From Henriciella sp. (GTDB taxonomy: Bacteria; Pseudomonadota; Alphaproteobacteria; Caulobacterales; Hyphomonadaceae): a DNA stretch of 64,000 bases. The DNA lies in assembly GCA_013213785.1 (NCBI GenBank), contig JABSPZ010000006.1, positions 310,001 to 374,000 on the forward strand. Reading direction: 5' to 3'. Below are positions 19,660-30,034 of the stretch, in pieces. A program made the position numbers and the translations under genes. Below the pieces are notes generated by a model, which saw only the letters and a program-made list of their open reading frames with translations, had not been told where the DNA came from and did not search any database. Position 1 is the first letter of the stretch; the number at the start of each line of letters is the position of its first letter.

Positions 19660-20014
19660 GAAGCGCGCATTCGTTACAGTGGGCCTTGTCGTGACGCATT
19701 TTTAATACGGAATTGGGCAGTTTTGCCTAATTCACGCCTTGCCGCGGTCACCGATTACGATCAGTTTGCAATTGTCGGGCGGCGAAGTCTAGCAGTCTTT
19801 CCGGACCCATCAGCCCCCCCAGCCCCCCGGGGCGACTGTTTTGAGCCGCTCGACACTCTATCCTTACAATCAAATCTGCTTCTAAGCGTCTGTTTTTAAG
19901 GCTGCATTCTCGCGCATGAACAGAAATTTAGCTGCATGGCCTTGGTGTTCCCTTTACTGGCCTGCGCTAACGAATGAGGTTAACCGACTTCTGGCAACAG
20001 ACTGCGATCCGTAA
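19660..20014. other. 355-bp divergent intergenic region without a gene
   Basis: This lies between the starts of DUF2794 (minus) and the ABC transporter operon (plus), so it should hold both promoters. A C-rich tract (19811-19830) is visible. The only open frames are unlike proteins in composition. I see no clear operator, RNA gene or strong sigma-70 promoter. Confidence 0.5.
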
Positions 20015-20743
20015 ATGCTTGAGCTTCAAAATCTAAAAAAAGCCTTTGAAGATCATGTCGCGGTCGCAGGATTGAGCTTCACGCTCCAAAAAGGCGAAGT
20101 GCTTGGATTTCTCGGCCAGAATGGCGCCGGCAAGTCGACCACAATGCGGATGATCGCGGGGGTCTTGGAACCAGAGTCTGGTGATGCGCTCGTCAATGGC
20201 CACTCAATCACAACGGCAAGACGCGCGGCGCAAAGCCAAATCGGCTATTTGCCAGAAGGCGCCCCGCTTTACCGTGATATGACGCCACTGACCTTTTTAC
20301 GGTTTATGGCCGATGCGCATGACCTCCGGCGGAGTGAGCGGAAGAACGCCGTCGATCGCGTGATCGCTGATGCGCGCATCGGCAATGTTACGGGCCAACC
20401 CATCGCTACACTCTCCAAGGGGTATCGCCGACGCGTTGGCCTCGCCGCAGCGCTCATTCATGATCCGCCGGTCCTCTTACTCGACGAACCGACCGACGGA
20501 CTCGATCCGATCCAAAAGCGTGCTGTACGGGCCTTGGTTGCCCGGATGGCACCCGAAAAGGCGATCCTGATCTCAACTCACACGCTAGATGAAGTGCCAG
20601 CCATGTGTTCGCGCGTCATTGTCATCGACAAAGGCCACATCGTCGCCGACGAAACCCCTACTGCCCTCGCTGAGAGCAAGCCGGGCGGCCTCGAAGAGGC
20701 GTTCATTGATCTGGCAGACAGCCGCGAGGCCGAGCCATGCTAG
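20015..20743 (+). CDS. ABC transporter ATP-binding protein (GldA/CcmA-like)
   Basis: 242 residues. Walker A GQNGAGKST (~residue 34), signature LSKGYRRRVGLA, Walker B VLLLDEPTDGLDP and a switch His (STHTLDE). It belongs to the ATPases that energise export-type ABC-2 permeases. It is first in a four-gene operon with start/stop contacts (permease, GldG-like, DUF4340), an arrangement known from gliding-motility-like and exopolymer export systems in Gram-negatives. Confidence 0.93.
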   Translation: MLELQNLKKAFEDHVAVAGLSFTLQKGEVLGFLGQNGAGKSTTMRMIAGVLEPESGDALVNGHSITTARRAAQSQIGYLPEGAPLYRDMTPLTFLRFMADAHDLRRSERKNAVDRVIADARIGNVTGQPIATLSKGYRRRVGLAAALIHDPPVLLLDEPTDGLDPIQKRAVRALVARMAPEKAILISTHTLDEVPAMCSRVIVIDKGHIVADETPTALAESKPGGLEEAFIDLADSREAEPC

Positions 20744-21501
20744 GGGTTGATTGGCACGGGCTAGTAACCGGCATACGTGCTGCCTGGCGGCGCGAGATCT
20801 CAGCCTATTTCGCGACCCCGCTCGCTTATGTGTTTGTGGCGATCTTTCTCTTAGTGCTCGGAATCTTCACTTGGGATCTATCGCGTTTCTTCGATACGGG
20901 CGCAGCTGACTTGGGACCATTCTTCTACTGGCACCCATGGCTGTTCTTGCTGTTTATGCCCGCGCTCGCCATGCGCTTATGGGCCGAGGAGGCAAGCCAA
21001 GGCACATCGGAGCTTCTGCTCTCACTCCCGGTAAGCCTCTCTGGGCTCGTGATTGGAAAACTTTTGGCCGCATGGACCGTCGCGGCAATTGCGCTTGTGC
21101 TGACCTTCCCCTGGTGGATCACCGTCAACATACTCGGACCTGCGGACAATCCCGCCATCGCCCTCACCTATTTCGTAAGCCTGATCATGGCGGGCGGATA
21201 CCTGGCGATTGGCGCAGCTGTTTCGGCGCTGACAAGAAGCGCGGTCCTAGCCTTCGTGATCGGCGTCTTGGTCGCCTTTATCCTGACCGCAGCGGGTTGG
21301 CCGCTGGTCTCGGGCGCGATCGCTGAAGTTCTAGGACCGGCTGCAGGAGACGCGGTAGCGCAATTCTCATTCGTCACACATTTTGAAACCGCGCAGCGCG
21401 GCGTCCTGGAGCTGCGAGGCCTGTTCTTCTTTTTCGGCTTTATCGCGCTTTGTGTGACGCTCAATACGCTCTTCATCAGCCAACGCCGCGGGAGCACCTA
21501 A
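20737..21501 (+). CDS. ABC-2 type transporter permease
   Basis: 254 residues with about six membrane segments: near residues 25-47 (LAYVFVAIFLLVLGIF), 63-83, 105-130, 140-162, 168-190 and 222-244. The start overlaps the ATPase stop by 7 bp, so the two are translationally coupled. It resembles GldF-like permeases. The substrate cannot be told from sequence. Confidence 0.9.
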   Translation: MLGVDWHGLVTGIRAAWRREISAYFATPLAYVFVAIFLLVLGIFTWDLSRFFDTGAADLGPFFYWHPWLFLLFMPALAMRLWAEEASQGTSELLLSLPVSLSGLVIGKLLAAWTVAAIALVLTFPWWITVNILGPADNPAIALTYFVSLIMAGGYLAIGAAVSALTRSAVLAFVIGVLVAFILTAAGWPLVSGAIAEVLGPAAGDAVAQFSFVTHFETAQRGVLELRGLFFFFGFIALCVTLNTLFISQRRGST

Positions 21502-23394
21502 ATGAGTCCGCGCCGCTACCTACTCGCCGCCTCGATCTTGCTCGTTGCCATCTTCGCAGCGGCAAACCTCCTGGCGCAGTCGCTGCTGTCTGGTGCCCGC
21601 GCAGATTTCACCGAGAACAGTCTCTACACGCTCTCAGACGGAACAAAGTCGACGCTGACAAACCTGTCTGAGCCGATCGATCTGACCTTTGTGTACACGC
21701 GAAGCGTCGGCCAGGAATTTCCTGCCGTCCGCGCATACGCCGTTCGTGTCCGAGAATTGCTCGACGCCTACGAAACCCTGGGCGGCGCCAATATTCGCTT
21801 GCGTGAGATTGATCCAGCACCCTTCTCTGAAGCAGAAGACGAAGCCCTCGCCGCAGGACTCGTCGCCGTCGACACCAATGGCGGCGATCCACTCTATTTC
21901 GGACTAATTGGCCGAAACGCAGTCGACGATGAACGCGTCATTCCGTTCTTAGCCCCGGAACAAGAAACCAGTCTCGAATACGACATTACGCGAATGATCG
22001 CCCGCCTCGATCGGCCGGAGCCCGCCCGGGTCGGGCTTCTCTCAACTTTGCCAGGTATGAGCGCACTCACCGATGAAGCGGGATATTCGCTCCGCCGCGA
22101 AATGGGCAAGACATTTACCGTTGAACTGATCGAAGAGAATTTCGTCGAACTGCCGGCAGAAATCGATGTTCTTATGTTGGTGCACCCGCCCGAGTTCACG
22201 CCCTGGCAGCTTTGGCAGATTGATCAATTCATCCTCAGAACAGGACGGGCCCTTATTCTGCTCGACCCCGCTGCAAAGACCGCGCAGGGCACGGGCCCCT
22301 TCAACATGACCAACCGCCAAATTCGATCTGACCTCGATCAGTTTGCGCCGGTCTGGGGCGTACGCTTGGATGAGGACGCCATCGCTGACACCGAAACAGC
22401 CCTTTCCATCGAAGCGGATGCCGGGGAAGGCCGAACGACCGTGTTGCAGCACCCGCTCTTCTTGGCAGTGCCGCCCGGACTGATGTCACGCGATAGCATT
22501 GTGACCGCCGATCTAGGACGGACGGTCAATCTTGGCGCCCCCGGAAGACTGATCCTATCCGATAATGCGCCCGGTACCCGCGAAGTTCTGATGCAAACGG
22601 GGCCAGCGCCTAGTGCCATTCCTGCAGAGCGCGCCGCTGTTGAGATCTCAGCTGGCGATACGGTTGGCCTTTATCAGGCAAGCGATATCGGCCCAGCGCC
22701 TTTGGCGGTTCGTGTGTCAGGCCCCCTGATCAGCGCTTTCGCAGACGGTGCGCCGCAGCCCGATATTCCCGATGACCCGATCTATGCGGAGCTCGCTCGC
22801 GCTGCGGCCGCTGAAGCACCGCCGCACATGACGACGAGCGCGGTCGACGCTGATATCATTATCCTCTCAGACGCAGATATGTTGGATGATGGCCTCTATC
22901 TCGACCTGCAGAGCGGGATCGCGTTTGCCGACAACGCGACCTTCATTCTGAACGCGCTCGATAGCCTGTCTGGGGGATCAGAATTGATGAGCCTGCGGGC
23001 CCGCGCACCGGGCCGCCGTCCAATGGAAACCGTAGACCGGATGCGAGAAGAAGCCCAATCCCGCTTCTTCAGTGAACAAGCTCGCCTAGAAGCACGTTTG
23101 TCGACCTCTCAGCAAAGACTGGAAGAATTGCAGACAGTCGGGGCGACCGGGGGGTTCTTTGATGGCGATATCAGTGCGGAGCTCAGCGCAGGCGAACGTG
23201 AAGAACTCGCACGCCTGAGAGAGGATATCGTCACCACGCGCAGCCGTTTGCGGCAGATTGAACGAGACTTCCGATCGGATATCGATCAGTTAGAACTTAA
23301 TCTGCGTCTATTCACGATACTTACGGGTCCACTCTTAATGGGTGGCCTCGGTCTTTTGCTCTATATCCGGAACCGGCGGAGGTCGGCAGTATGA
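21502..23394 (+). CDS. GldG-like ABC-associated periplasmic/membrane protein
   Basis: 630 residues, anchored by an N-terminal helix (LLAASILLVAIFAAANLLAQ) and a C-terminal helix (LLMGGLGLLLYIRNRRR). The body includes the family's DLTFVYTRS and NIRLREIDPAPF near the N-terminus and a coiled coil at ~530-600 (EEAQSRFFSEQARLEARL). It directly abuts the permease stop (TAA then ATG). By family precedent it works with the ATPase and permease at the inner membrane. Confidence 0.85.
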   Translation: MSPRRYLLAASILLVAIFAAANLLAQSLLSGARADFTENSLYTLSDGTKSTLTNLSEPIDLTFVYTRSVGQEFPAVRAYAVRVRELLDAYETLGGANIRLREIDPAPFSEAEDEALAAGLVAVDTNGGDPLYFGLIGRNAVDDERVIPFLAPEQETSLEYDITRMIARLDRPEPARVGLLSTLPGMSALTDEAGYSLRREMGKTFTVELIEENFVELPAEIDVLMLVHPPEFTPWQLWQIDQFILRTGRALILLDPAAKTAQGTGPFNMTNRQIRSDLDQFAPVWGVRLDEDAIADTETALSIEADAGEGRTTVLQHPLFLAVPPGLMSRDSIVTADLGRTVNLGAPGRLILSDNAPGTREVLMQTGPAPSAIPAERAAVEISAGDTVGLYQASDIGPAPLAVRVSGPLISAFADGAPQPDIPDDPIYAELARAAAAEAPPHMTTSAVDADIIILSDADMLDDGLYLDLQSGIAFADNATFILNALDSLSGGSELMSLRARAPGRRPMETVDRMREEAQSRFFSEQARLEARLSTSQQRLEELQTVGATGGFFDGDISAELSAGEREELARLREDIVTTRSRLRQIERDFRSDIDQLELNLRLFTILTGPLLMGGLGLLLYIRNRRRSAV

Positions 23395-24425
23395 GCATGG
23401 TCCATCACCAATCGCGCAGAAAATCAGCGCTAACACTGCTCGCGATTGCGGTCGGACTTTGGGTCTTACTGGGCCTAATGGGATTGGCGACAAACGGACC
23501 TGGTGCTTCGCATAGCCGTATGGGGTCTGCCGTTTTGGAAGACTTCGGCGCGGCACGCGTCGATGCAAGCCGGATCCGGTTCACGCTAGCGGATGAAAGT
23601 TACACTTTGGAGCGCTCCTCGAGAGGCTGGGTTATGGCTGAAACAGGCGGCTACCCAGTTCGCCTGGATCGCATTGCCGATTTGGCGAGCGGGCTCGAAA
23701 CATTGAGTTATGACGAACGCCGCACCGATGACCCTTATAAGCATGATCGCCTTGGCCTCGGGGACCCAACTGAAGGTGGAAACGGCGTTTTGGTTGAAGT
23801 GTTTGGTCCCAATAACGACCTTTCTCACGCCGTTATTATCGGACGAAAGAACGAGGATCTTTATGTGCGTGATCCCGGTAATACCCAGTCATACCGAGCC
23901 GATGGCTCTCTGTCGCCCTTCTATAATCGGCGCGCATGGTTGGATTTAGACATTGTAAATATAGAACCCGCCGCAATTCGCTCAGTTCGTATAACAGACT
24001 CACGAAGTCGGACACTTTACTTGAGGCGTGCCGAAGGAAGCGACTCGCGCAGCTTCGCACCGGCGCCGCCAAATCAAAACGACAGACTTATTTCACGCCT
24101 CGCGGCCTCTGCGACAGCACTCGCGATCACGCGCCTTACGCCACAAGATGTGAAACCGGCCGAGGATCTGATCAACGGACCGATCGCACGACACATCAGC
24201 GAGACCTTCGATGGGCTAGAGATCAACCTCCAAGCCTACCGCGAACCAAACGGGTTTTGGGTCACACTCCGCGCCATCGAAGCCGGCGAAGGGGCGCGTC
24301 GCGCTGAAGTCATCAATGAGAAAGCCGAAGGCTGGGCGTTTCGGATTTCTGACTATGATTTCCAGGATTTTACGCCGAGCGTCACCAGTATCGTGGAACC
24401 GGCGCCAGAACCTTCAACGCCCTGA
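23391..24425 (+). CDS. DUF4340 domain protein of the ABC operon
   Basis: 344 residues. One N-terminal membrane helix (ALTLLAIAVGLWVLLGLMGL) is followed by a periplasmic DUF4340-type region (SYTLERSSRGWVMAE, YPVRLDRIADLASGLETL, DRLGLGDP). The ATG overlaps the GldG-like stop by 4 nt (ATGA), so it is the last coupled gene of the operon. The 3' end overlaps the convergent glycosyltransferase gene by 12 bp. Role unknown beyond association with such exporters. Confidence 0.85.
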   Translation: MSMVHHQSRRKSALTLLAIAVGLWVLLGLMGLATNGPGASHSRMGSAVLEDFGAARVDASRIRFTLADESYTLERSSRGWVMAETGGYPVRLDRIADLASGLETLSYDERRTDDPYKHDRLGLGDPTEGGNGVLVEVFGPNNDLSHAVIIGRKNEDLYVRDPGNTQSYRADGSLSPFYNRRAWLDLDIVNIEPAAIRSVRITDSRSRTLYLRRAEGSDSRSFAPAPPNQNDRLISRLAASATALAITRLTPQDVKPAEDLINGPIARHISETFDGLEINLQAYREPNGFWVTLRAIEAGEGARRAEVINEKAEGWAFRISDYDFQDFTPSVTSIVEPAPEPSTP

Positions 24426-25232
24426 CACCCAAAGCGCCAAGCGCATGACCGGCATCGCTATGGAAACGGCAAGCGTTTCGAACGGTCCGGCAGCAAATTT
24501 CCGAAAGTAGCGCGCCAGGCTGTCTGCTTTATGGGCCGCAACCTCACGACTCGGGGCATCAGATGTCGAGCCATAATGAAGCGCGGACGCTGCCGGGTCG
24601 TACCATACGGTACCCCCGGCTTCGCGGCATCGACGGCAGAGATCCACATCTTCGGCGTGTAGAAAGTAGGCTTCATCAAAACCGTTTAGGCGCGCCATAC
24701 TGGCTTTGGACGTTAGAAAGAACGCCCCCGAAATGACCGGCATTTCGATGGCTTGTGCGGGGGGTGTTGTTTTCTCGAGTGTCCAGGTGTTCCAGCCCAA
24801 CATGCTGGTCACGGCACGCCATAAAGTCAGCTCGCGTCGCCGCGGGCCGCGCGTTTCAACGCCAAAGAGATCGAAGATCTTACCTCCGATAATCCACGGG
24901 TCAGCGCGATCCTGAGCCGTCTTTTGGAGTGATGCCACGGATCCACGTCGTAGCACGGCATCTGGATTGATGACCAAGATATGGTCGCCCGCTGCTGCGT
25001 CGGCACCGCGATTCACGCCGGCTCCAAACCCAACATTTCCATGACCCGTGAGCAATTTTGATTTGGGACGATGCGCGCAGAACGCGGCCAGCCAGTTCTG
25101 CATGTCGACCGGGTTTCCATTGTCCACGATCACGGTCTCGTTGATGTCTGGGTCCGCGCTGAGGGCGTAAAGACACTCTTTGAGCCGCTGCCCCGTGTGG
25201 TACGTCACGATGATTGCGGAGACCTTCGTCAT
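24414..25232 (-). CDS. Family 2 glycosyltransferase (rhamnosyltransferase-like)
   Basis: 272 residues. The N-terminal SAIIVTYHTGQRLKECL, IVDNGNP, the NPDA metal-binding motif (equivalent to DXD) and FLHAEDVDLCRRCREAG match the GT2 group that adds sugars to surface polysaccharides. The start overlaps the O-antigen ligase stop by 4 nt, linking it to polysaccharide assembly. A C-terminal hydrophobic stretch (LAVSIAMPVMRLALWV) may associate with the membrane. Confidence 0.9.
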   Translation of the reverse strand: MTKVSAIIVTYHTGQRLKECLYALSADPDINETVIVDNGNPVDMQNWLAAFCAHRPKSKLLTGHGNVGFGAGVNRGADAAAGDHILVINPDAVLRRGSVASLQKTAQDRADPWIIGGKIFDLFGVETRGPRRRELTLWRAVTSMLGWNTWTLEKTTPPAQAIEMPVISGAFFLTSKASMARLNGFDEAYFLHAEDVDLCRRCREAGGTVWYDPAASALHYGSTSDAPSREVAAHKADSLARYFRKFAAGPFETLAVSIAMPVMRLALWVSGR

Positions 25233-26503
25233 TCCGATTTGCCATCATGGCGCGCCTGAACAAACACGACAGCAGCGGCCAATATGGCAGAGGCCCAAAA
25301 AGCTTCATTCCACATGCTGTAAGCGAAACTACAAATCGCGACGCAGGCGCCGATGAGGCCCGCCGCGGCATATCTCGCAATCGGCGACCAGTCGGACGGC
25401 GCCTTCAGTCTTGAACCGAGGAAGAATAAGAAAGCTGCCGCCAAGGCAGCCCCGATAAAGCCCGTCTCAGCCCAAATTTGCAAAGGCATATTATGCGGGT
25501 GCACCGGAATGATGGGGTAAACCTCCCAAGCAAATTCAACGCCGTACCGCGCGCTTGCATCAGCCAACCATTCCGGATGATCACCATATTTATCGCGCCA
25601 AGACTGTGATGCCTCAAGGCCATGGCCAATGATCGGAGACTCGCTGATTTTTCGGCCAACAAGCTCCCATGAATAAGATCTTGAGAAGAAGGATTGCGGC
25701 AATGGCGCTCCAAGATCCCTTAAGGTCGGGACCAACCACGCAAAAATGATCGGTGAGGCCAAAACATAGGCGGCGAGCGACCTAAAGATGATCGCGAATC
25801 CATTGCTCGGATAGCGCTTCACAATGACCATTGCGACACTCATCAAGATCACACCGAAAAGCGCAGTTTGCGTACCGGTCAAAATAAAGGCGACCAGCGA
25901 CAAGATCCCAAGACATATGGCGGCATAGGTCCATTGCGGATCGTCTTCACGGTGCCAAATCCAGGCGAGCAAGAACGGGAGAAGCATCAAAAACGCGTTC
26001 GCATTGCGCATAAGATTTTGAGGCATCTCACTGACCGGATGACTGATCGGTGCGAGAAGCGCGAGGATCTGCGCCATGAAGAGCGCGGTGATCAACATGG
26101 CGCCAAATTGCACTAGGCATGCACCCATCATCACATTCAAGCTTCGAATACTGGACCCAGGATGCACGGATTGAATGGCGACGAATATACCCAGTCCCGC
26201 AAGCGCTGTGAGGGCGAACCGAAACCCGGGCATATCGAGAGAAAACGAGCCCGCCCCAAGGTTTCCGATAAAGAACCCATCGGTTGCAGGCCCCCAAAAC
26301 CCAGCAAGAACGCACCAGAGTGCGAACCCTAGGCCCGCGAGGAACAGCCGATCTATCTCTGGGCGACGAGCGAAGAAGATACTCAGCAATCCCGCGATCG
26401 CGATGGCGCCTGAATAGCCTTGGGCGCCCATATAGGCGATGATGGGCCAGAGAACGAGCATGGCCGCAAGGATCGGCGCAAACGTTCTCTGGCCCATAGT
26501 CAT
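25229..26503 (-). CDS. O-antigen ligase/polymerase family membrane protein
   Basis: 424 residues with roughly ten to twelve membrane segments and a periplasmic loop (~residues 280-345) holding RSYSWELVGRKISESPIIGHGLEAS and HPHNMPLQIWAETG. The latter is the H-[P]-H-N motif of the WaaL/Wzy family (PF04932). It ligates or polymerises O-antigen or related glycans in the inner membrane. It starts on the base next to the thrS stop and overlaps the glycosyltransferase. Confidence 0.88.
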   Translation of the reverse strand: MTMGQRTFAPILAAMLVLWPIIAYMGAQGYSGAIAIAGLLSIFFARRPEIDRLFLAGLGFALWCVLAGFWGPATDGFFIGNLGAGSFSLDMPGFRFALTALAGLGIFVAIQSVHPGSSIRSLNVMMGACLVQFGAMLITALFMAQILALLAPISHPVSEMPQNLMRNANAFLMLLPFLLAWIWHREDDPQWTYAAICLGILSLVAFILTGTQTALFGVILMSVAMVIVKRYPSNGFAIIFRSLAAYVLASPIIFAWLVPTLRDLGAPLPQSFFSRSYSWELVGRKISESPIIGHGLEASQSWRDKYGDHPEWLADASARYGVEFAWEVYPIIPVHPHNMPLQIWAETGFIGAALAAAFLFFLGSRLKAPSDWSPIARYAAAGLIGACVAICSFAYSMWNEAFWASAILAAAVVFVQARHDGKSE

Positions 26504-28441
26504 TTATGCGTTTGCTTTACGCTGAAGGTCTGGATCGAGCGCTTCATAGGCAAGCATCGCTTTGCCTTCCTCGAGCGTCACAATCTCTTGTGCTTTCGAC
26601 CCGAAACGACGCAGCGCCATTTTGCGCTCTTCCGCCTCACGCTGACCGACCACAGCAATCACAGGCACTTTTTGTAGCGAGTGCTCGCGGACCTTGTAAT
26701 TGATCTTCTCTGATCGGAGATCGACTTCGACCCGAAGCCCAGAGGCGCGTAGTTCTTCCGCCACTTCAAGGGCATAAGCGTCTGTGCTCTCAGAGATTGT
26801 CGCAACAACCACTTGCACCGGTGCCAGCCAGACTGGGAACGCCCCGGCATAATGCTCGATCAAGATCCCTGTGAACCGCTCCAGCGACCCAAACAACGCG
26901 CGGTGCAGCATAACCGGGCGATGGCGCTCGCCATCTTCACCGACATAAGTTGCATCAAAGCGTTCCGGCAGTGTGAAATCGACTTGTAGTGTTCCACATT
27001 GCCAATCGCGGCCAATCGCATCGCGGAGGACGAATTCCAGTTTCGGGCCATAGAACGCCCCTTCCCCTGGATTGACCCCGTAAGGCAAGCCTGTCGCTTC
27101 GAGCGCGTGCATGAGCGCAGCCTCTGACTTGTCCCAGACGTCATCGTCGCCAATACGTGCTTCTGGGCGATCGGAGAACTTGATGCGAACGTCCTCGAAC
27201 CCGAAATCCTTGTAGATATCGAGCACCAAATCGACGACTTTCAAACACTCGTCTTGCAGTTGCTCTGGGGTGCAGAAAATGTGAGCGTCATCTTGTGTGA
27301 AGTGCCGCACGCGCATCATGCCATGAAGCGCCCCTGAAGGCTCATAGCGGTGCACTTTCCCAAACTCTCCCATGCGCAACGGAAGTTCGCGATAAGACCG
27401 CTGCCCGTAATTAAAAACCTGCATGCCGCCAGGGCAGTTCATCGGTTTTAGAGCATATTTGCGGTCATCGGGCATCACTGTGGAATACATGTTCTCGCCA
27501 AATTTTTCGGCGTGACCAGATGTTTCCCAAAGCGAGTAATCCAACAGATCCGGCGTATTGATTTCAACATAGCCAGCTTGTTCCTGACGCCGACGCATAT
27601 AGGAAATCAGCATCTGGAACAGCGTCCAACCTTTTGGGTGCCAGAAAATGGACCCAGGCCCTTCTTCTTGCATGTGGAAGAGGTCCATTTGGCGCGCCAG
27701 TTTCCGGTGATCACGCTTTTCAGCTTCCTCGAGACGCGTGAGATAGGCTTTGAGCTCTTTCTCATTCGTCCAGGCTGTGCCGTACATCCGCTGTAGCATT
27801 TCATTATTGCTATCGCCGCGCCAGTAGGCGCCGGCGAGCTTCATCAGCTTGAATGCTTTTGGAAGTTTACCTGTGCTCGGCAAGTGTGGGCCGCGGCAGA
27901 GATCGAACCAGTCCCCTTGTTTATAGACCGTGATCGCCTCACCCGGTGGAATGATGTCATCGATGATCTGGGCTTTGTAATCCTCACCGATCGATTTGAA
28001 TGTTTCGATGGCTTGGTCCTTTTCCCAGACTTCGCGCACGATCGGATAGTCGGCGTCGACAATCTCGGCCATTTTCTTTTCGATCTTTTCAAAATCATCC
28101 GTCGAGAAGGGCTCTTCTCGTGCGAAATCGTAGTAAAAGCCATCATCGATCACTGGTCCGATTGTGACCTGTGTGCCTGGAAACAGCTCTTGAACGGCTT
28201 GCGCCAAAATATGCGCAGCATCGTGACGGATCAGTTCTAGACCCTCAGGATCCTTGGCGGTGATCAATGCGAGCTCAACATCGCCCTCAAGCGGGCGCGT
28301 GAGATCATACAATTCCCCGTCAACTTTTGCCGCAAGGGCTTTCTTTGCCAATGAGTTAGAAATACTCACGGCCACATCATAAGCGCTAGAACCGTTTTCA
28401 TATTCTCGGACTGCGCCATCTGGAAGCGTGACTTTAATCAT
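26504..28441 (-). CDS. thrS: Threonyl-tRNA synthetase
   Basis: 645 residues with the full class II layout: N-terminal TGS domain (1-62), editing domain with [11 protein letters not shown] (~73), catalytic core with MNCPGG (zinc Cys), [29 protein letters not shown], and a C-terminal anticodon-binding domain (from ~540). It charges tRNA-Thr. The start overlaps the yidD stop by 8 bp. IscU-like-yidD-thrS order is common in this group. Confidence 0.97.
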   Translation of the reverse strand: MIKVTLPDGAVREYENGSSAYDVAVSISNSLAKKALAAKVDGELYDLTRPLEGDVELALITAKDPEGLELIRHDAAHILAQAVQELFPGTQVTIGPVIDDGFYYDFAREEPFSTDDFEKIEKKMAEIVDADYPIVREVWEKDQAIETFKSIGEDYKAQIIDDIIPPGEAITVYKQGDWFDLCRGPHLPSTGKLPKAFKLMKLAGAYWRGDSNNEMLQRMYGTAWTNEKELKAYLTRLEEAEKRDHRKLARQMDLFHMQEEGPGSIFWHPKGWTLFQMLISYMRRRQEQAGYVEINTPDLLDYSLWETSGHAEKFGENMYSTVMPDDRKYALKPMNCPGGMQVFNYGQRSYRELPLRMGEFGKVHRYEPSGALHGMMRVRHFTQDDAHIFCTPEQLQDECLKVVDLVLDIYKDFGFEDVRIKFSDRPEARIGDDDVWDKSEAALMHALEATGLPYGVNPGEGAFYGPKLEFVLRDAIGRDWQCGTLQVDFTLPERFDATYVGEDGERHRPVMLHRALFGSLERFTGILIEHYAGAFPVWLAPVQVVVATISESTDAYALEVAEELRASGLRVEVDLRSEKINYKVREHSLQKVPVIAVVGQREAEERKMALRRFGSKAQEIVTLEEGKAMLAYEALDPDLQRKANA

Positions 28442-28781
28442 CTTCGTCTTCTTTTAATTTCTCGCTAGGCCCATGATCAGGAAATGGGCGTTCTGTCAAA
28501 GCCCAATCGCCGTAGCGCCATGGTGCCCAAAATGGGATTTGTGGTGTTTCCAAGGGAGCAGGATCATACCCTCTCGATCCGCCGGGGCGACATCGCTGGA
28601 AGCGGGCAAGTGACATCCACCCACCTTTCCAAAAGCCATGACGCGAGACACATTCGGCGCAATACTGACTGCAAGTCGGTTGATGCCGGCAGCGAATGCC
28701 AAACAGCATAAAGACTGGCGATAATGTCAGTTTATAGACTCTCAAAAGCCCATACATGAAAGAACGACGAAGCGCGGACAT
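28434..28781 (-). CDS. yidD: Membrane protein insertion efficiency factor YidD
   Basis: 115 residues. [15 protein letters not shown] and [36 protein letters not shown] match the YidD family, including its conserved Cys residues. It is a small inner-membrane-associated protein that assists YidC-dependent insertion. A charged acidic C-tail (KLKEDEDD) extends beyond the core. It overlaps thrS. Confidence 0.93.
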   Translation of the reverse strand: MSALRRSFMYGLLRVYKLTLSPVFMLFGIRCRHQPTCSQYCAECVSRHGFWKGGWMSLARFQRCRPGGSRGYDPAPLETPQIPFWAPWRYGDWALTERPFPDHGPSEKLKEDEDD

Positions 28782-28869
28782 AAAAGGGGTGTCCCAGTGA
28801 ATCCTTGAAAACGGGTTTAAACGCTTTGACCTCAGGCGAATAGGGCGTCAGCCCCGAGCGTGCTCTGAG

Positions 28870-29334
28870 TTAGGCCGCGGGCAGCGCGTCAGCTGCCGCA
28901 GCCCGACTGGTTCGGGCCGTCTCTATAGCTTCCAATATCGCCTCATAAGCGAGCATCGTAGACGCATGGCGCGGAGGATAGTCCCGTACGCCTTCGAGGT
29001 GACGCAGCTCCCAGAACCGATCTTGTGGAGGTTCTGCGCCATCTTTCAGCATGGCCCGCAATTGATCGCGTACAGCGAGGAGCTCTTCATAGGTCGCGCC
29101 CACCGCATGCTCGGACAGAATAGCTGTCGCCGCCTGGCCGAGGGCGCAGGCTTTCGGATCAACCGCAATGGCTGAGACGGTCTCGCCATCATCAGCGAGC
29201 TTTACGTCGACGCGGACAGTGGACCCGCAAATCCGGGATACTTTTGTGGCTGACCCATGCGCATCAGCAAGGCTTCCGACATGCGGAATGTCGGCTGCAA
29301 GCTCTAAGACGCGGTTGTGGTATAGGTCGACCAT
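28870..29334 (-). CDS. IscU/NifU-like iron-sulfur cluster scaffold family protein
   Basis: 154 residues. The fold pattern fits the IscU/SufU N-terminal family (VSRICGSTVRVDVKL, DPKACALGQAATAIL, RFWELRHLEGVRDYPPRHAS). Two of the usual cluster-ligand cysteines are visible (C36 in ICGS and C62 in KACAL). The third sits in LEGVRDYPPRH, where IscU has Cys, so it is a divergent, perhaps non-scaffolding member. An Ala-rich C-tail follows. Upstream of yidD and thrS. Confidence 0.75.
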   Translation of the reverse strand: MVDLYHNRVLELAADIPHVGSLADAHGSATKVSRICGSTVRVDVKLADDGETVSAIAVDPKACALGQAATAILSEHAVGATYEELLAVRDQLRAMLKDGAEPPQDRFWELRHLEGVRDYPPRHASTMLAYEAILEAIETARTSRAAAADALPAA

Positions 29335-29431
29335 GGCTGCTAAATGGGCATTATAGAAATCTTCGTCAACCTTAGCTTGATGCAGAGGCGCTGATGAGTA
29401 TAGTCAAAACATTCAAAGCGAGGTCGAGCAG

Positions 29432-30034
29432 ATGAAATCAATTCTAATACTTGGTGTTCTCTTAAGTGGTACGGCTTTCTCTGCGAATGCGGATACAAAA
29501 ATTGCTCCGTCTACATACGTTTTAGAAGTCTCTAGTAATCTGGACTGCGCGCAATTGGAAATCGAGATGGTTTCCCGTGATCAGAAAACGTCCGCGGAGC
29601 TGGTCTTCGGAAACGGCGCCTTCAGCGCAACGGATCTGTCTCCCGGCGAATACACATTTGGAGACATCACCTGCGTGGACGGACATCGCGGCACAGAGAC
29701 GTTCGATCTTCTCTCGAAATCAGCCGCGTCTATATCGCTACAGGCGGGTCAGGCCTATTACGGTGGGCGTTTGGTCATCAAAGAAGCGGTCGACGAAACA
29801 GCGAGCGCGCCGCGCGTACTAGATAATTGTATTCGCGGGACTGGACGGTTTAGCAAAGAACAGCGTGACGATTGCCGCGATGGTGTCGGGGTTAATGGCG
29901 AGCCAGCCGTCGCAATGTCCGTAAGCCTTTATACGCCGCAGCTTGAACAAGCAGAAATTGATCGGGTTCGCGGCGCGCTGAATGCCACCGAAGAGCAACT
30001 TATCTATATGCCGATTGAAACCTCACAGGGTTAA
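29432..30034 (+). CDS. Hypothetical secreted protein
   Basis: 200 residues with a signal peptide (SILILGVLLSGTAFSANA). The mature part is beta-rich with four Cys residues (NLDCAQLE, DITCVDG, NCIRGT, DDCRDG) that could form two disulfides. GGTC/GAGG-like bases precede the ATG. I do not recognise the family. The 3' end overlaps the convergent exoD gene by 4 bp. Confidence 0.6.
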   Translation: MKSILILGVLLSGTAFSANADTKIAPSTYVLEVSSNLDCAQLEIEMVSRDQKTSAELVFGNGAFSATDLSPGEYTFGDITCVDGHRGTETFDLLSKSAASISLQAGQAYYGGRLVIKEAVDETASAPRVLDNCIRGTGRFSKEQRDDCRDGVGVNGEPAVAMSVSLYTPQLEQAEIDRVRGALNATEEQLIYMPIETSQG